A stretch of DNA of 45,162 nucleotides. Source: Opitutaceae bacterium. GTDB taxonomy: Bacteria > Verrucomicrobiota > Verrucomicrobiia > Opitutales > Opitutaceae. The position numbers were made by a program, and so were the translations under genes. The notes beneath the pieces are model-generated. The model saw only the letters and a list, made by a program, of their open reading frames with translations. It was not told the DNA's origin and did not search any database. Below, in pieces: positions 8,597-17,332 of this stretch. The stretch lies in the NCBI GenBank assembly GCA_003140665.1, contig PLKS01000267.1:9884-55045 (forward strand), read 5' to 3'. Every line of letters starts with the position of its first letter. Positions within the stretch are counted from its first letter, which is position 1.

Positions 8597-9517
8597 TCAC
8601 GGGAGGTCCGCGCGCTCGACCCCGAGCTTTTCTAGAAGGCGCTGAAGGTCGTCGTTACCGCGGTACTCGATTACAATCCTCCCCTTCCTGGGCGTGTGGA
8701 TCACGGCAACGCGCGCGCCGAGGTGCGAGGTGAGCCTCTTTTGGATGCTCTCCACCGCCGCGGCGTCGCGCGCCGCCAGGGCACGCCCGCGGGCCGGCGA
8801 CCTTGGTGCACCCGCCGGGCGGCCCGCCTGCCCCAGCCTCTCGGTCAGGCGGACGCTCAGGCCCTCCTCGATCACCCGCCGCGCGAGGACCGTGCGCCGC
8901 GCCGGATCCTCCATCGCCAGGAGCGCCTTTGCGTGGCCGACGCTCAGGAGGCTCTTCGCGATGTATCCCTGGATCTCCGCATCGAGCGAGAGCAGGCGCA
9001 GGGAGTTGGCGACCGCGGCGCGGCTCTTGCCCACGCGCTCAGCCGCCGTCTCCTGGGTCAGGTCAAAGTCCCTCACGAGGCTGGCAAAGCCAAGCGCCTC
9101 CTCGATCGGATTGAGCCCCTCCCGCTGGAGGTTCTCGATCAGCCCGATCGACGCCGCGGACGCGTCGCTCGCCTCCACGATCCTCGCGGGTATCGACCGG
9201 ATGTTGAGCAGCTGGAACGCGCGCCAGCGCCGCTCCCCGGCAACCAGCTGGTATCTCTCGCCCTGCCTGCGCACGACGATGGGCTGCAGCAGGCCCTCGC
9301 TCCGGATGCTCTCGGCGAGCTCCGCGAGCTGCTCGGCTGCGATCTCGCGGCGCGCCTGGTACGGGCTGGGCTCGACGAGGTGCACCTGGATTTCCTGGTA
9401 TCCCTGCGCCGGAGGGACGTGCGCGACAGGGGCGGCGGGGGCCGCCGCGGTCGGCTTCGAGGCGGATATGAGGGCGCCGAGTCCGCGGCCCAGTCGGGAT
9501 TTTTGGGGGGATGCCAT
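8597..9517 (-). CDS. parB: Chromosome-partitioning protein ParB
   Basis: CTP-dependent parS-binding DNA clamp for chromosome segregation. The 306-residue protein has the N-terminal ParA-interacting motif (RLGRGLGALIS) and the ParB/Srx nuclease-like domain (VEPSPYQARREI; GLLQPIVVRR; LVAGERRWRAFQLL; IENLQREGLNPIEEA). The helix-turn-helix follows (ETAAERVGKSRAAVANSLRLL), then a C-terminal dimerisation domain. No parA gene is adjacent; the neighbours are a LysM protein and secG. No parS-like palindrome was noticed in the flanks. Confidence 0.95.
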   Translation of the reverse strand: MASPQKSRLGRGLGALISASKPTAAAPAAPVAHVPPAQGYQEIQVHLVEPSPYQARREIAAEQLAELAESIRSEGLLQPIVVRRQGERYQLVAGERRWRAFQLLNIRSIPARIVEASDASAASIGLIENLQREGLNPIEEALGFASLVRDFDLTQETAAERVGKSRAAVANSLRLLSLDAEIQGYIAKSLLSVGHAKALLAMEDPARRTVLARRVIEEGLSVRLTERLGQAGRPAGAPRSPARGRALAARDAAAVESIQKRLTSHLGARVAVIHTPRKGRIVIEYRGNDDLQRLLEKLGVERADLP

Positions 9518-9544
9518 GTTGGAAAGGAAGGGGACCCGCAGGCG

Positions 9545-10162
9545 CTACTTGCCCCCGGGGACGAAGAGGACCTGCCCCGCCTGGATCCGGGATGGATCCA
9601 TCAGCTTGTTCGCGTCGATGATGTCCTGCGCCTTCGCGCCCGTCTTTTTCGCGATGAGACCGATGGAATCGCCCTTCTGGACCGTGTAGCTCACGCCGTC
9701 CTTGGGATAGGCGTCGCTGAATGCGGGCCTGGCGATCGCGGCCTGGGCTGGAGGCCGGGCCTGGGCCGCCGCCGCGGGCCTTGCCATCGAGTCCAGGGCG
9801 GCGTTGGTCTGCTTCGCCAGGGCCTCCATCTGCCCGGCGACCTTCTCCAGGATCTCGGTCCGAGACGAGCCCACCGATGACTTGATCGAGGCGTTCAGGT
9901 CGGCCACGGCGGCGTTGAACTGCGCGGGCGTCACATAGTCGCCGGTCCGGTCGCTCGCGGCGATCCTCGCCTTCAACTCGGCGTTCTCGTGCTCAAGCTG
10001 CTCCACGCGCAGCGAAAGTTCGCCGACGCGCTGCGAAAGGCCGCGCACATCCTCACGCAGGTCCGCGACTTCCGCCTGCGCCGAGGCGCGCGGCGCCCAG
10101 ACCGACGACGCAAGGGCGGCGCAGACAACCGTCAGGCGGCGTAGGGCGGTCCTGCCAGGCAT
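9545..10162 (-). CDS. Secreted coiled-coil protein with C-terminal LysM domain
   Basis: A 205-residue protein. A signal peptide (MPGRTALRRLTVVCAALASS, cut near ASA) is followed by a coiled coil (residues ~30-70, heptads in LREDVRGLSQRVGELSLRVE). An Ala/Pro-rich linker leads to a C-terminal LysM (SYTVQKGDSIGLIAKKTGAK, ending AGQVLFVPGG). LysM binds peptidoglycan, so a cell-wall-associated periplasmic role is likely. ATG 10162 is chosen because it gives the signal peptide. It lies between fmt and parB on the same strand. Confidence 0.85.
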   Translation of the reverse strand: MPGRTALRRLTVVCAALASSVWAPRASAQAEVADLREDVRGLSQRVGELSLRVEQLEHENAELKARIAASDRTGDYVTPAQFNAAVADLNASIKSSVGSSRTEILEKVAGQMEALAKQTNAALDSMARPAAAAQARPPAQAAIARPAFSDAYPKDGVSYTVQKGDSIGLIAKKTGAKAQDIIDANKLMDPSRIQAGQVLFVPGGK

Positions 10163-10218
10163 GGGGCCGGAATCTTGTCCAATCACCGGTTGAAAACAAG
10201 CGGCATGTGTCGGCGCGG

Positions 10219-11211
10219 TCAGCGCCTGAACGGCGATTCCGAGACGAAGGCGGGCATCGGCGCGGAGGGCAGCACGTCGCCCGCGCGAACCGGGAAGCCC
10301 CGCAGGAACTCCGGTGCGCCGAGCATCCGGCCGCCCGGCCGCTGGAGCCGGCGCAGCCTCAATGTTCCCGACCCGGTCGCCACGAGGAGGCCATGGGCAT
10401 CCGAGCCGACCGCGGTGCCGGGAGCCGCCGAGCCCCCTCCCGCGAGCGCGTCCGCGAGGCCGACCTTCACGGGCGTCCCCGCGATGTCCACCGCGACGCA
10501 GGGCCATGGATGGAGTCCGTTAACGCGGGCCGCGAGCACCGCGGCCGGCGCCGAGAAGTCCAGGACGCCGTCGGCCTTTCCGAGCCGGCGGCAGTAGCTC
10601 GCGCCTGCGCGGTCCTGGGCGCGGAACGAAAGCTCACCCCCGGCAAGCAGGGGAAGCGCCCCCGCGACCAGGGGGACCGCCGCTTCCGCGAGCCTCGCCT
10701 CAATCTCCAGGGCGGTGTCCAGTGGCGCAATGGCCACCGTTTCGGCGGCGGCGATCGGGCCGGCGTCGAGCTCGCGGACGATGCGCATGAGGGTCATCCC
10801 CGTCTCGCTGTCGCCGGAGGCGATCGCAGCCTGGACGGGGGACGCCCCGCGGTACCTGGGAAGGAGCGACGCATGCAGGTTCAGCGTGGCGAGGCGGGGG
10901 ATCGAGATCAGGTCGTCGCGAAGGATATGCCCGAACGCCACCACAAGCGTGATGTCCGGGCGCAGCCCGGCGAGCTCCGCCAGCACTCCCGCATCGAGCC
11001 GCTCCGGCTGGATGACCGCCAGGCCGCGACCGTCCGCCCAGGCCTTGACGCTGTTCGGCCGGACGGCCTGGCCCCGGCCGGAGGGCCTGTCCGGGCCGGT
11101 CACGACCGCGGCGACGCGTGCGATCGCGCTTCCCTTGCCCACCAGCCACTCGAGCAGCGGGAGGCCTATGGCGTCCGAGCCCATGAAGACGAGGCGGAGG
11201 GGTTCGGACAT
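10219..11211 (-). CDS. fmt: Methionyl-tRNA formyltransferase
   Basis: Formylates initiator Met-tRNA using 10-formyl-tetrahydrofolate. The 330-residue enzyme has the N-terminal Rossmann-type formyltransferase domain (LRLVFMGSDAIGLPLLEWL) and the active-site motif LNLHASLLPRYRGASPVQAA, holding the Asn and His of the Asn-His-Asp triad. It continues with ETGMTLMRIVRELDAGPI, bearing the Asp. A C-terminal OB-fold tRNA-binding domain begins near YCRRLGKADGVLDFS. It follows der by 21 bp. No def (peptide deformylase) is in the window. Confidence 0.95.
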   Translation of the reverse strand: MSEPLRLVFMGSDAIGLPLLEWLVGKGSAIARVAAVVTGPDRPSGRGQAVRPNSVKAWADGRGLAVIQPERLDAGVLAELAGLRPDITLVVAFGHILRDDLISIPRLATLNLHASLLPRYRGASPVQAAIASGDSETGMTLMRIVRELDAGPIAAAETVAIAPLDTALEIEARLAEAAVPLVAGALPLLAGGELSFRAQDRAGASYCRRLGKADGVLDFSAPAAVLAARVNGLHPWPCVAVDIAGTPVKVGLADALAGGGSAAPGTAVGSDAHGLLVATGSGTLRLRRLQRPGGRMLGAPEFLRGFPVRAGDVLPSAPMPAFVSESPFRR

Positions 11212-11232
11212 GGGTGCCTTCCTGCCCGCGCG

Positions 11233-12648
11233 TCAGCGGGCGTCGTCGCGCGGCTTGCCGACCAGGTCGAATTCGATCGGGCAGCCGTTGAGCTCGAACT
11301 CCTTCACGAGGCCCGCCTCAAGGTAGCGCCGATAGCTTTCCGTGAGCCTCTCCTCCCGGTTGCAGAATATCCTGACGCGAAACGGCCGGTTGCCCGTCTG
11401 CGTCGCATAATAGATGCGGAACCTCCGGGCGCCGATCGCCGGGGGCGGAGTGCGCTCCGCGAGCCGCGCAAGGGTCTCGTTCAGGCGCGAAGTCGGAAGC
11501 TTCTTGTCCATGGTCCTGTACAGCTTGACCGCCGCGTTCATCATCCGGTCCACCTCGTAGCCGCTCATGGCCGAGACAAAGATGAGGGGAGCCCCGGGCG
11601 TGAAGAAGAGCCGGTCGAACAGAGCCTTCTCGTACTTCTCGCGGTAGTCCCGCTCGCTCGTTGCGCCCGGGATGCCGCCATCCCTCCTGAAGGCCGCGTG
11701 CACGAGGTCCCATTTGTTGACCACGATCGCGATCGGCTTGCGGTCCTTGATCGCCTCGCCCGCGATCGCCTTGTCCTGCTGGGTCACGCCGTCGACCGCG
11801 TCGAGGACGAGGAAGACGACGTCCGAGCGCTGCATGGCGTCAAGCGACCGCAGGCGGGAGAAATACTCCACCGACGACGCCAGCTTCGTGGCCGCCTTGA
11901 TCCCCGCCGTGTCGATCAGCCTGAAGGCGTGGAGCTTCTTGTCGCGGCCCTTGAAGTCGAAGGGAAGCTCGATCGCGTCCCGGGTTGTTCCCGCGACATC
12001 GTTCACGATGAGGCGGTTGCTCTTCAGCAGGCGGTTCGCAAGCGACGACTTCCCGACGTTCGGCCTGCCTATGAAGCTGATGCAGATGGGCCCGCGCTCC
12101 CGCCTGTCCTCCGCCGCTTCGCCGCCGTCCGGCTCGGCCGCTTCCGGCGGGCGCCCGATCCTGTCGAGGATGGCCTCGCGAAGCTCCGACTCGCCGCGCC
12201 CGTGCTCCGCCGAGACGCAGATGGGCTCGCCCAGGCCCAGGCGCGCGACGCCCTCTAGGTCCGCCTTCTCGTCGCCAAAATCCGCCTTGTTGACGACGAG
12301 GATGACGGGCTTGCCCCCGCTCCGGAGGCGCGCGGCGATCCGGTCGTCGAGCGCCGTCACCCGGTCGAGCCCGTCGATGATGAAGAGGATGAGCGCCGCC
12401 GTATCGATGGCGAAGCCGACCTGCTTCTCGGATGCCTGGATGATCGCGGCCGAGGAGGATTCGCCCTCCTTCAGCCCCAGCCCGCCGGTGTCCATGAGCG
12501 TGTAGCCGTCCCCGACCTCGGCCGAGATGACGTCGCGGGTCACGCCCGGCTGGTCGTGGACGATGGAGATCCTCTTGCGCGCGAGCCGGTTGAAGAGCCT
12601 GCTCTTGCCGACATTGGGCCGGCCTACGATGACGACGGAGCGGAACAT
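11233..12648 (-). CDS. der: Ribosome biogenesis GTPase Der (EngA)
   Basis: Tandem-GTPase required for 50S assembly. ATG 12648 gives 471 residues. GTPase 1 has the P-loop GRPNVGKSRLFNRL, the G3 DTGG and the G4 NKAD. GTPase 2 has GRPNVGKSSLANRL, the G3 DTAGIK and the G4 NKWD. A C-terminal KH-like domain follows (RFRIYYATQTGNRPFRVRIF). In the first P-loop Arg follows the GKS where Thr is common; the essential Lys-Ser is intact. The start overlaps the end of the upstream aminotransferase gene by 25 bp, so the two are probably co-translated. An in-frame open extension to 13323 lies inside the aminotransferase gene and is not coding. Confidence 0.95.
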   Translation of the reverse strand: MFRSVVIVGRPNVGKSRLFNRLARKRISIVHDQPGVTRDVISAEVGDGYTLMDTGGLGLKEGESSSAAIIQASEKQVGFAIDTAALILFIIDGLDRVTALDDRIAARLRSGGKPVILVVNKADFGDEKADLEGVARLGLGEPICVSAEHGRGESELREAILDRIGRPPEAAEPDGGEAAEDRRERGPICISFIGRPNVGKSSLANRLLKSNRLIVNDVAGTTRDAIELPFDFKGRDKKLHAFRLIDTAGIKAATKLASSVEYFSRLRSLDAMQRSDVVFLVLDAVDGVTQQDKAIAGEAIKDRKPIAIVVNKWDLVHAAFRRDGGIPGATSERDYREKYEKALFDRLFFTPGAPLIFVSAMSGYEVDRMMNAAVKLYRTMDKKLPTSRLNETLARLAERTPPPAIGARRFRIYYATQTGNRPFRVRIFCNREERLTESYRRYLEAGLVKEFELNGCPIEFDLVGKPRDDAR

Positions 12649-13808
12649 GGCGTCACGGTGTTCACGAACCGTTCGATCCGGTCGCAGGCCTCCACAAGCT
12701 GGTCGTATCCCGTGGCGAAGCTCGCGCGGACAAACCCCCGTCCGTTCTCGCCGAAGGCGGCCCCCGGGACCACGGCCACGCGCTGCGAGTCGAGCAGCCC
12801 GTAGGCGAACTCGCGGTCGCCCAGACCCGTCGAGGCCACGCTTGGGAAGACGTAGAACGCCCCTCCGGGCGCGCGGCACTCTAGCCCAGCCGCGTTGAGC
12901 CGCCCGACGACCAGGTCGCGGCGCCTGTGGTACTGCTCGCGCATCGATTTGACCCCGTCCTCGCCGCGGGCGAGCGCCTCGATGGCCGCCTCCTGCGAAA
13001 GGATCGGGGCGCAGAGCATCGAGTACTGGTGGACCTTCATCATCGCGTCGATCAGCTCGGAGGGCCCGCACGCGTATCCTATCCTGAACCCCGTCATCGC
13101 AAAGGCCTTCGAGAAGCCGTGCAGGAAGATCGTGCGCTCCCTGAGCCCCGGGAACACGGCGACGCTCGTGTGGGCTCCGTCGTAGACCAGCTCGGAATAG
13201 ATCTCGTCGCTCAGGACGATCAGGTCCTTCTCGACGGCGAAGCGGGCGATCTTCTCCAGCCGGGCCCGGTCGCAGGTGCCGCCCGTGGGATTGCACGGCA
13301 GGTTCATCATGAGCACCTTGCACCCCGGCTGCCAGGCCCTCTCCAGGTCGGCCGCGTTGAGCGCGAACCCATCGTCCGCGCGCGTCGGCACCGCCACCGC
13401 GACGCCGTGCGCAAGCGCCACGCTCGGGTGATAGGAGACGTAGCAGGGCTGGTGGTAGAGGACCTTGTCCCCGGGATTGAGCAGCGCCCGGAGCGCCAGG
13501 TCGATCGCCTCGGAAACGCCGACGGTCACGATGATCTCGTCCTCGGGCCGGTAGCCCAGCGCATAGTTGCGCTCGACATACGCCGAGATCGCGCGCCTGA
13601 GCTCGAGGAGCCCGAGGTTCGACGTGTAGTGCGTCTTGCCCTTCTCCAGCGCGTAGATCGCGGCCTCGCGGATGTGCCAGGGCGTGTCGAAGTCCGGCTC
13701 GCCGATGCCGAGCGAGATGACGTCCTTCATCTTCGAGACGATCTCGAAGAAGTCGCGGATGCCCGACTTGGGGAGCCCGGCGACGTGCCTGGCGATGAAG
13801 CGCTTCAC
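12624..13808 (-). CDS. Class I/II PLP aminotransferase next to an Lrp-type regulator
   Basis: A 394-residue fold-type I aminotransferase. Signatures are [55 protein letters not shown], and the PLP-lysine box HGFSKAFAMTGFRIGYACG. It starts at GTG 13808, whose GTGA overlaps the stop codon of the Lrp-family gene by 4 bp, indicating translational coupling. It differs clearly from the aminotransferase at 5559-6755. The substrate is not determined by sequence; pairing with an Lrp/AsnC sensor suggests an amino-acid substrate whose level is sensed. Confidence 0.9.
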   Translation of the reverse strand: MKRFIARHVAGLPKSGIRDFFEIVSKMKDVISLGIGEPDFDTPWHIREAAIYALEKGKTHYTSNLGLLELRRAISAYVERNYALGYRPEDEIIVTVGVSEAIDLALRALLNPGDKVLYHQPCYVSYHPSVALAHGVAVAVPTRADDGFALNAADLERAWQPGCKVLMMNLPCNPTGGTCDRARLEKIARFAVEKDLIVLSDEIYSELVYDGAHTSVAVFPGLRERTIFLHGFSKAFAMTGFRIGYACGPSELIDAMMKVHQYSMLCAPILSQEAAIEALARGEDGVKSMREQYHRRRDLVVGRLNAAGLECRAPGGAFYVFPSVASTGLGDREFAYGLLDSQRVAVVPGAAFGENGRGFVRASFATGYDQLVEACDRIERFVNTVTPCSAPSSS

Positions 13809-14287
13809 GGGGACACCTTCAGCCTCTCGGTCTCCTGGGAGGACGCCCCGATGAGGAACGATCCCTCCTTGTAGGAGCGCAGCATGAAGTGGGTGCTCGT
13901 GGAGAGCACCCCCTCCAGCGTCGAGAGCCTTTCCGAGACGAACGCGGCGACCTTCTGGAGGCTGGGGCCGTTGACGAAGATGAGCAGGTCGTAGGCCCCC
14001 GACATGAGGTAGCACGACTCGACCTCGTCGAACCGGCTCAGGCGCTCCGCCAGCCGGTTGAAGCCCCCTCCCCTTTCAGGGGTTATCTTCACCTCGATCA
14101 CCGCGCGGACGGCGGCGGCGGACTCCCGCGACAGGTCGAGGACCGGGCGCCAGCCGAGAAAGATCCTCTCCCTCTTGAGTTCCTCAAGCTGCTGGTTCAC
14201 CTCGGATTCGGAAATGCCGGCGACCTGCGCCATCTGCGCCGCCGTGAGATGGCCGCCTTCGGTCAGCAGCTTTAGGACTGGGTTCAT
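13805..14287 (-). CDS. Lrp/AsnC-family transcriptional regulator
   Basis: A 160-residue regulator with an N-terminal winged helix-turn-helix (LTAAQMAQVAGISESEVNQQ, LEELKRERIFLGW) and a C-terminal ligand-binding RAM/ACT-like domain (VRAVIEVKITPE; FNRLAERLSRFDEVESCYLM; SGAYDLLIFVNGPSLQKVAA; LSTSTHFMLRSYKEG). Its 4-bp overlap with the aminotransferase gene suggests it controls that gene and senses a related amino acid. It is divergent from ffh across a 100-bp gap. Confidence 0.88.
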   Translation of the reverse strand: MNPVLKLLTEGGHLTAAQMAQVAGISESEVNQQLEELKRERIFLGWRPVLDLSRESAAAVRAVIEVKITPERGGGFNRLAERLSRFDEVESCYLMSGAYDLLIFVNGPSLQKVAAFVSERLSTLEGVLSTSTHFMLRSYKEGSFLIGASSQETERLKVSP

Positions 14288-14387
14288 AGGGGGCGCGATC
14301 GTCTCATATTGGCCTCCCGAATGGCGATCCCAAAAAAGCTCGCGGGAGTTGCGTCGGGGCGCCCGTTGATCCATCGGATGGGCTCGC

Positions 14388-15740
14388 ATGTTTGAATCCC
14401 TGACAGACAAACTCTCCTCCGCGCTGCGAAACCTGCGCGGGGTGGGCAAGCTTTCCGACGAGAACATGGCGGCTGCGCTGGGCGAGATCCGGACCGCGCT
14501 CCTCGCAGCCGACGTCCATTTCAGGGTCGCCCGGGAGTTCGTCGAGCGGGTGCAGGCCCAGTGCGCGGGCCAGGAGGTGCTGAAGGGCGTCACCCCGGGC
14601 CAGCAGATCGTAAAGATCATCCATGACGAGCTCGTCCGCCTGCTCGGCGAGGGCGCGACGGCGCTGAGCGCGGCGCGCCCGCTGAAGATCATGCTCGTGG
14701 GACTCCACGGCTCGGGAAAGACGACCTCGGCAGCGAAGCTGGGCCGCCTCCTCAAGAAGCGTGGATACCGGCCCTTCGCCGTCGCCTGCGACGTGTACCG
14801 GCCCGCCGCCATCGACCAGCTTGAGATCCTGGCCCGCCAGGAGGAGCTCGGCTTCTACGCCGACCGCGCGTCAAGGGACGTCCCGGCGATCGGCCGGGCC
14901 GGCCTGGACGCGGCCATGGCGGCGGGAGCCGACGCCATCCTGTTCGACACCGCAGGCCGGCTCCAGATTGACGAGGGGCTCATCGACGAGGTCAGGCGCC
15001 TCGGCGACGCGACGAAGCCGGACGAGGTGCTCCTCGTGGCGGACGGCGCGCTGGGACAGGAGGCCGTCAACGTCGCCAAGGTCTTTCATGACGCGCTCCA
15101 GCTCACCGGGCTCATCATGACCAAGCTCGACGGTGACGCGCGCGGGGGCGCGGCGCTCTCGATCAAGGCCATAACGGGCACTCCCATCAAGTTCATCGGG
15201 ACGGGCGAAAAAACCGACGACTTCGACGCCTTCTACCCCGACCGGCTCGCCTCGCGCATCCTGGGGATGGGCGACGTGGTCTCCCTGGTCGAAAAGGCCC
15301 AGGAATCAATCGACGGGGCCGAGGCGGAGCGGATGGCCGAGAAGATGCGCAAGGCCGATTTCAACCTCGAGGACTTCCTGGCGCAGATGCAGCAGGTGAA
15401 GAAGATGGGCTCGATGCAGAGCATCGTCGGCATGCTGCCGGGTATGAGCGGCGTTCAGCTCGGCGACGACGCGGAGCTTCAGATGGCCCGCACCGAGGCG
15501 ATCATCCGGTCGATGACGATCCAGGAGCGCCGCAAACCCGAGGTGCTGAATGGGAGCCGCAGGCAGCGAATCGCCAAGGGGGCGGGGGTGAAGATTGCCG
15601 ATGTCAACCAGGTCGTGAAGCAGTTCCAGCAGATGCAGAAGATGATGAAGATGATGAAGATGATGAAGGGCGGCGGCGGGAAGAAGATGATGCGCCAGAT
15701 GGAGGCGATGCGGGGCAAGGGCGGCTTCCCGGGGATGTGA
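14388..15740 (+). CDS. ffh: Signal recognition particle protein Ffh (SRP54)
   Basis: Binds SRP RNA and signal sequences at the ribosome and targets inner-membrane proteins to FtsY. The 450-residue protein has an N domain, a GTPase (P-loop [48 protein letters not shown]), and a Met-rich M domain ([20 protein letters not shown]). The C-terminal tail has three direct repeats of ATGATGAAG around 15641-15667 and ends GKGGFPGM. Homologues of the last 38 codons (from 15624) recur at three places downstream, so this tail looks like an integration target. It is convergent with the RiPP cluster. Confidence 0.97.
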   Translation: MFESLTDKLSSALRNLRGVGKLSDENMAAALGEIRTALLAADVHFRVAREFVERVQAQCAGQEVLKGVTPGQQIVKIIHDELVRLLGEGATALSAARPLKIMLVGLHGSGKTTSAAKLGRLLKKRGYRPFAVACDVYRPAAIDQLEILARQEELGFYADRASRDVPAIGRAGLDAAMAAGADAILFDTAGRLQIDEGLIDEVRRLGDATKPDEVLLVADGALGQEAVNVAKVFHDALQLTGLIMTKLDGDARGGAALSIKAITGTPIKFIGTGEKTDDFDAFYPDRLASRILGMGDVVSLVEKAQESIDGAEAERMAEKMRKADFNLEDFLAQMQQVKKMGSMQSIVGMLPGMSGVQLGDDAELQMARTEAIIRSMTIQERRKPEVLNGSRRQRIAKGAGVKIADVNQVVKQFQQMQKMMKMMKMMKGGGGKKMMRQMEAMRGKGGFPGM

Positions 15741-15771
15741 TCTCGAGGCCCGGTCTTCCCGATGCGCGGAA

Positions 15772-16671
15772 TCACGCGATCCGATTCAGTGCCGGCCGGC
15801 CCTCTCGAGCCGTCCGCAGGCTGAGCAACACGATTTCCGCGACCAAGGCCTCGTCGATGAAGGACAGGAGGAGGCGGAGGCTCAGCAGATGCATGAACCG
15901 GTGGGCCAGGATTTCATTGACCGGCCGGTCAGGGGTGGACCGCACCGTGAGGGGGAGGGGGTTGCGACAAAGGACGACCTCAAGCCGCTCGGCCTCCTTC
16001 CGAAAACGCCGCGCCATCGGTCGCAGCTGGCCGCGGAGCCTGTGCTCGAGGGCCCGCAGTTTCTCCGGGTTGAAGGCCGTCCGGGCGACCTTCGCGATCG
16101 CCCGGTAACGATCGGCGCCACGTTCCGGGTCGCCGCCGACCCCGATCCGGATGAACCGATCCCGAAACACCTTCACGGTCTCCGTGGGGCTAAGCGAGAG
16201 GCCGGGCCCCAACGCCCTGACGAGTTGGCGCTGCAGAATGACTGCCAGGGCTATCCGCGTCTCCCGGTCTGTCCACCGTGGATCGAGGACGGCCGAGGCC
16301 GCCTCGCTCGAGATCCACCAGATGGTTTCGCAGGCAGGAAGGCTCTTTCGTCCAAACTTCTTTACCTGGGGTTCGTAAGGGGCGGAGGACCCATCGCCCA
16401 GCACCGATCCCAGGTGCCTTATCAGGCCCTCCCGGGAGCCCCGCCGGACGAGGATGCTCCACTTCAGAACCAGATTTTTCCCTGTGGGGAGAACGAGGTA
16501 ATGCCACTTTCTCGCGAATCCGCCCGCCAGGGCGCCATGCGACGCCTGCCGCACCGCCTGCAGTCTTTGCACCCAGTCACCGGCGCGGCAGGGAAAATCG
16601 AAACGCAACCATTGCGCCTGATTGGGCCGAGGCCGGATATCCCCCAAGGAGTTCGGGTCGGCCGTCTTCAC
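15772..16671 (-). CDS. Stand-alone SpaB_C / thiopeptide-type biosynthesis domain protein, diverged paralogue
   Basis: A 299-residue protein related to the C-terminal elimination domain of class I lanthipeptide dehydratases (thiopeptide-type bacteriocin biosynthesis domain). Family-like features are QWLRFDFPCRAGDWVQRLQ at the N-terminus, a KWHYLVLPTGKNLVLKWSI region, and PACETIWWISSEAASAVLD. It is a paralogue of the protein at 17333-18226, but the usual YxxExxRYGG box has become YEPQVKKFGRK, suggesting a changed role. GTG 16671 is chosen for the strong GGAGG seven bases upstream; upstream ATG 16692 and TTG 16707 are alternatives. It is the last gene of the minus-strand RiPP cluster and converges on ffh. 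Confidence 0.62.
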   Translation of the reverse strand: MKTADPNSLGDIRPRPNQAQWLRFDFPCRAGDWVQRLQAVRQASHGALAGGFARKWHYLVLPTGKNLVLKWSILVRRGSREGLIRHLGSVLGDGSSAPYEPQVKKFGRKSLPACETIWWISSEAASAVLDPRWTDRETRIALAVILQRQLVRALGPGLSLSPTETVKVFRDRFIRIGVGGDPERGADRYRAIAKVARTAFNPEKLRALEHRLRGQLRPMARRFRKEAERLEVVLCRNPLPLTVRSTPDRPVNEILAHRFMHLLSLRLLLSFIDEALVAEIVLLSLRTAREGRPALNRIA

Positions 16672-16740
16672 GGAATTGCCTCCGCGAAGCATTCCTCGAC
16701 ACTCCAAGTGCCTTCGTACTAAAGAAATTGGATCTTCAGA

Positions 16741-16914
16741 TTACACCGCGGTTAGGAGGCAACAATGGGCGCTGGTTCCCGGCACCCCTCCCGTGCGGGC
16801 GAGATCCGTCTTGATCGATGAATTGAAGACACCCCCAGCCGGGTTCTTCCTTGCCTTTAGGTCCTTTAGTTTCGCAGCGGCTTTGGCTCTCACTGCTTTC
16901 TTGGGCTTTGTCAT
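16741..16914 (-). CDS. RiPP precursor-like peptide B (57 aa)
   Basis: A 57-residue peptide. The leader is Lys/Ala-rich and nearly identical to peptide A over residues 10-38: AKAAAKLKDLKA, KNPAGGVFN, SIKTDL. Two Gly-Gly pairs occur, at 27-28 and 42-43. After the second GG the candidate core is VPGTSAHCCLLTAV, with Thr, Ser, two Cys and Thr that a LanB-type system could modify. This core bears no resemblance to that of peptide A. It lies directly between peptide A and a SpaB_C-like gene on the same strand, and has no clear Shine-Dalgarno. Precursor status is inferred from leader conservation, core variability, size and position. Confidence 0.7.
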   Translation of the reverse strand: MTKPKKAVRAKAAAKLKDLKARKNPAGGVFNSSIKTDLARTGGVPGTSAHCCLLTAV

Positions 16915-16961
16915 GGTTTTGATCTTACTATCGTACGACGCGGGGTGAATTCTTGGGACGC

Positions 16962-16999
16962 TCCCGATCGGGCTGTTTTTTCCGACGGCCCAATCGGGA
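16962..16999 (-). other. Hairpin between the two precursor genes
   Basis: Arms TCCCGATCGGGC (16962-16973) and GCCCAATCGGGA (16988-16999) form a 12-bp stem with one G-U pair in the minus-strand transcript and a 14-base loop. It lies in the 123-bp gap between precursor A and precursor B. No T-run follows it, so partial termination or mRNA-end stabilisation is more likely than full termination. Function not shown. Confidence 0.45.
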
Positions 17000-17037
17000 A
17001 TGAGATCGAAGCTTCGACATTCCTTCGTCCAGGGGAG

Positions 17038-17211
17038 CTAGCAATCGTTGGTGTAAATATTCACAGGGACGACTTTTTGGAAAACGCTTCCACCAGTAAG
17101 GTCCGTCTTGATCGAGGGATTGAAGACACCGCCAGCCGGGTTCTTCCCGGCCTTGAGATCCTTCAGTTTCGCGGCGGCCTTGGCTTTCGGGACTTTCTTG
17201 GACTTCGACAT
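17038..17211 (-). CDS. RiPP precursor-like peptide A (57 aa)
   Basis: A 57-residue peptide from ATG 17211 (MSKSKKVPKAKAAAKLKDLK). The leader contains KLKDLKAGKNPAGG and SIKTDL, shared with peptide B. Gly-Gly pairs occur at 27-28 and 40-41. After the second pair the candidate core is SVFQKVVPVNIYTNDC, beginning with Ser and ending with Cys. Ser/Thr plus a terminal Cys are suitable for dehydration and ring closure. The frame is open 12 codons further upstream, but the conserved leader begins at this ATG. It is downstream of one SpaB_C-like gene and upstream of peptide B, all on the minus strand. Confidence 0.72.
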   Translation of the reverse strand: MSKSKKVPKAKAAAKLKDLKAGKNPAGGVFNPSIKTDLTGGSVFQKVVPVNIYTNDC

Positions 17212-17332
17212 AGAATTTGATTCTGCGAGACAGTTGCTGATCTCCAATTGAGGATGGCATCAATAACCTAAGGGGGTCAATCCGCATTTCGCAACTCACT
17301 TGAAATATCATAGCTCATTTCCCGTAAATAAG

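Noticed and set aside
10207-12258. 683-codon plus-strand open frame across fmt and der
   Set aside because: Antisense shadow of two clear genes in GC-rich DNA; Arg/Asp/His-rich composition without domains.
12649-13323. Upstream in-frame extension of Der that would make a 696-residue fusion
   Set aside because: The extension lies wholly inside the aminotransferase gene and does not resemble any domain; Der starts cleanly at MFRSVVIVGRPN.
15641-15667. Tandem ATGATGAAG in ffh as a regulatory or satellite repeat
   Set aside because: It is in-frame coding sequence of the Met/Lys-rich Ffh tail; it may promote slippage but needs no further explanation.
17212-17332. Sigma-70-like promoter upstream of precursor A (TTGCGA or TTGACC with weak -10 boxes)
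   Set aside because: The AT-richer gap is a sensible promoter place, but no -35/-10 pair with good spacing stands out.
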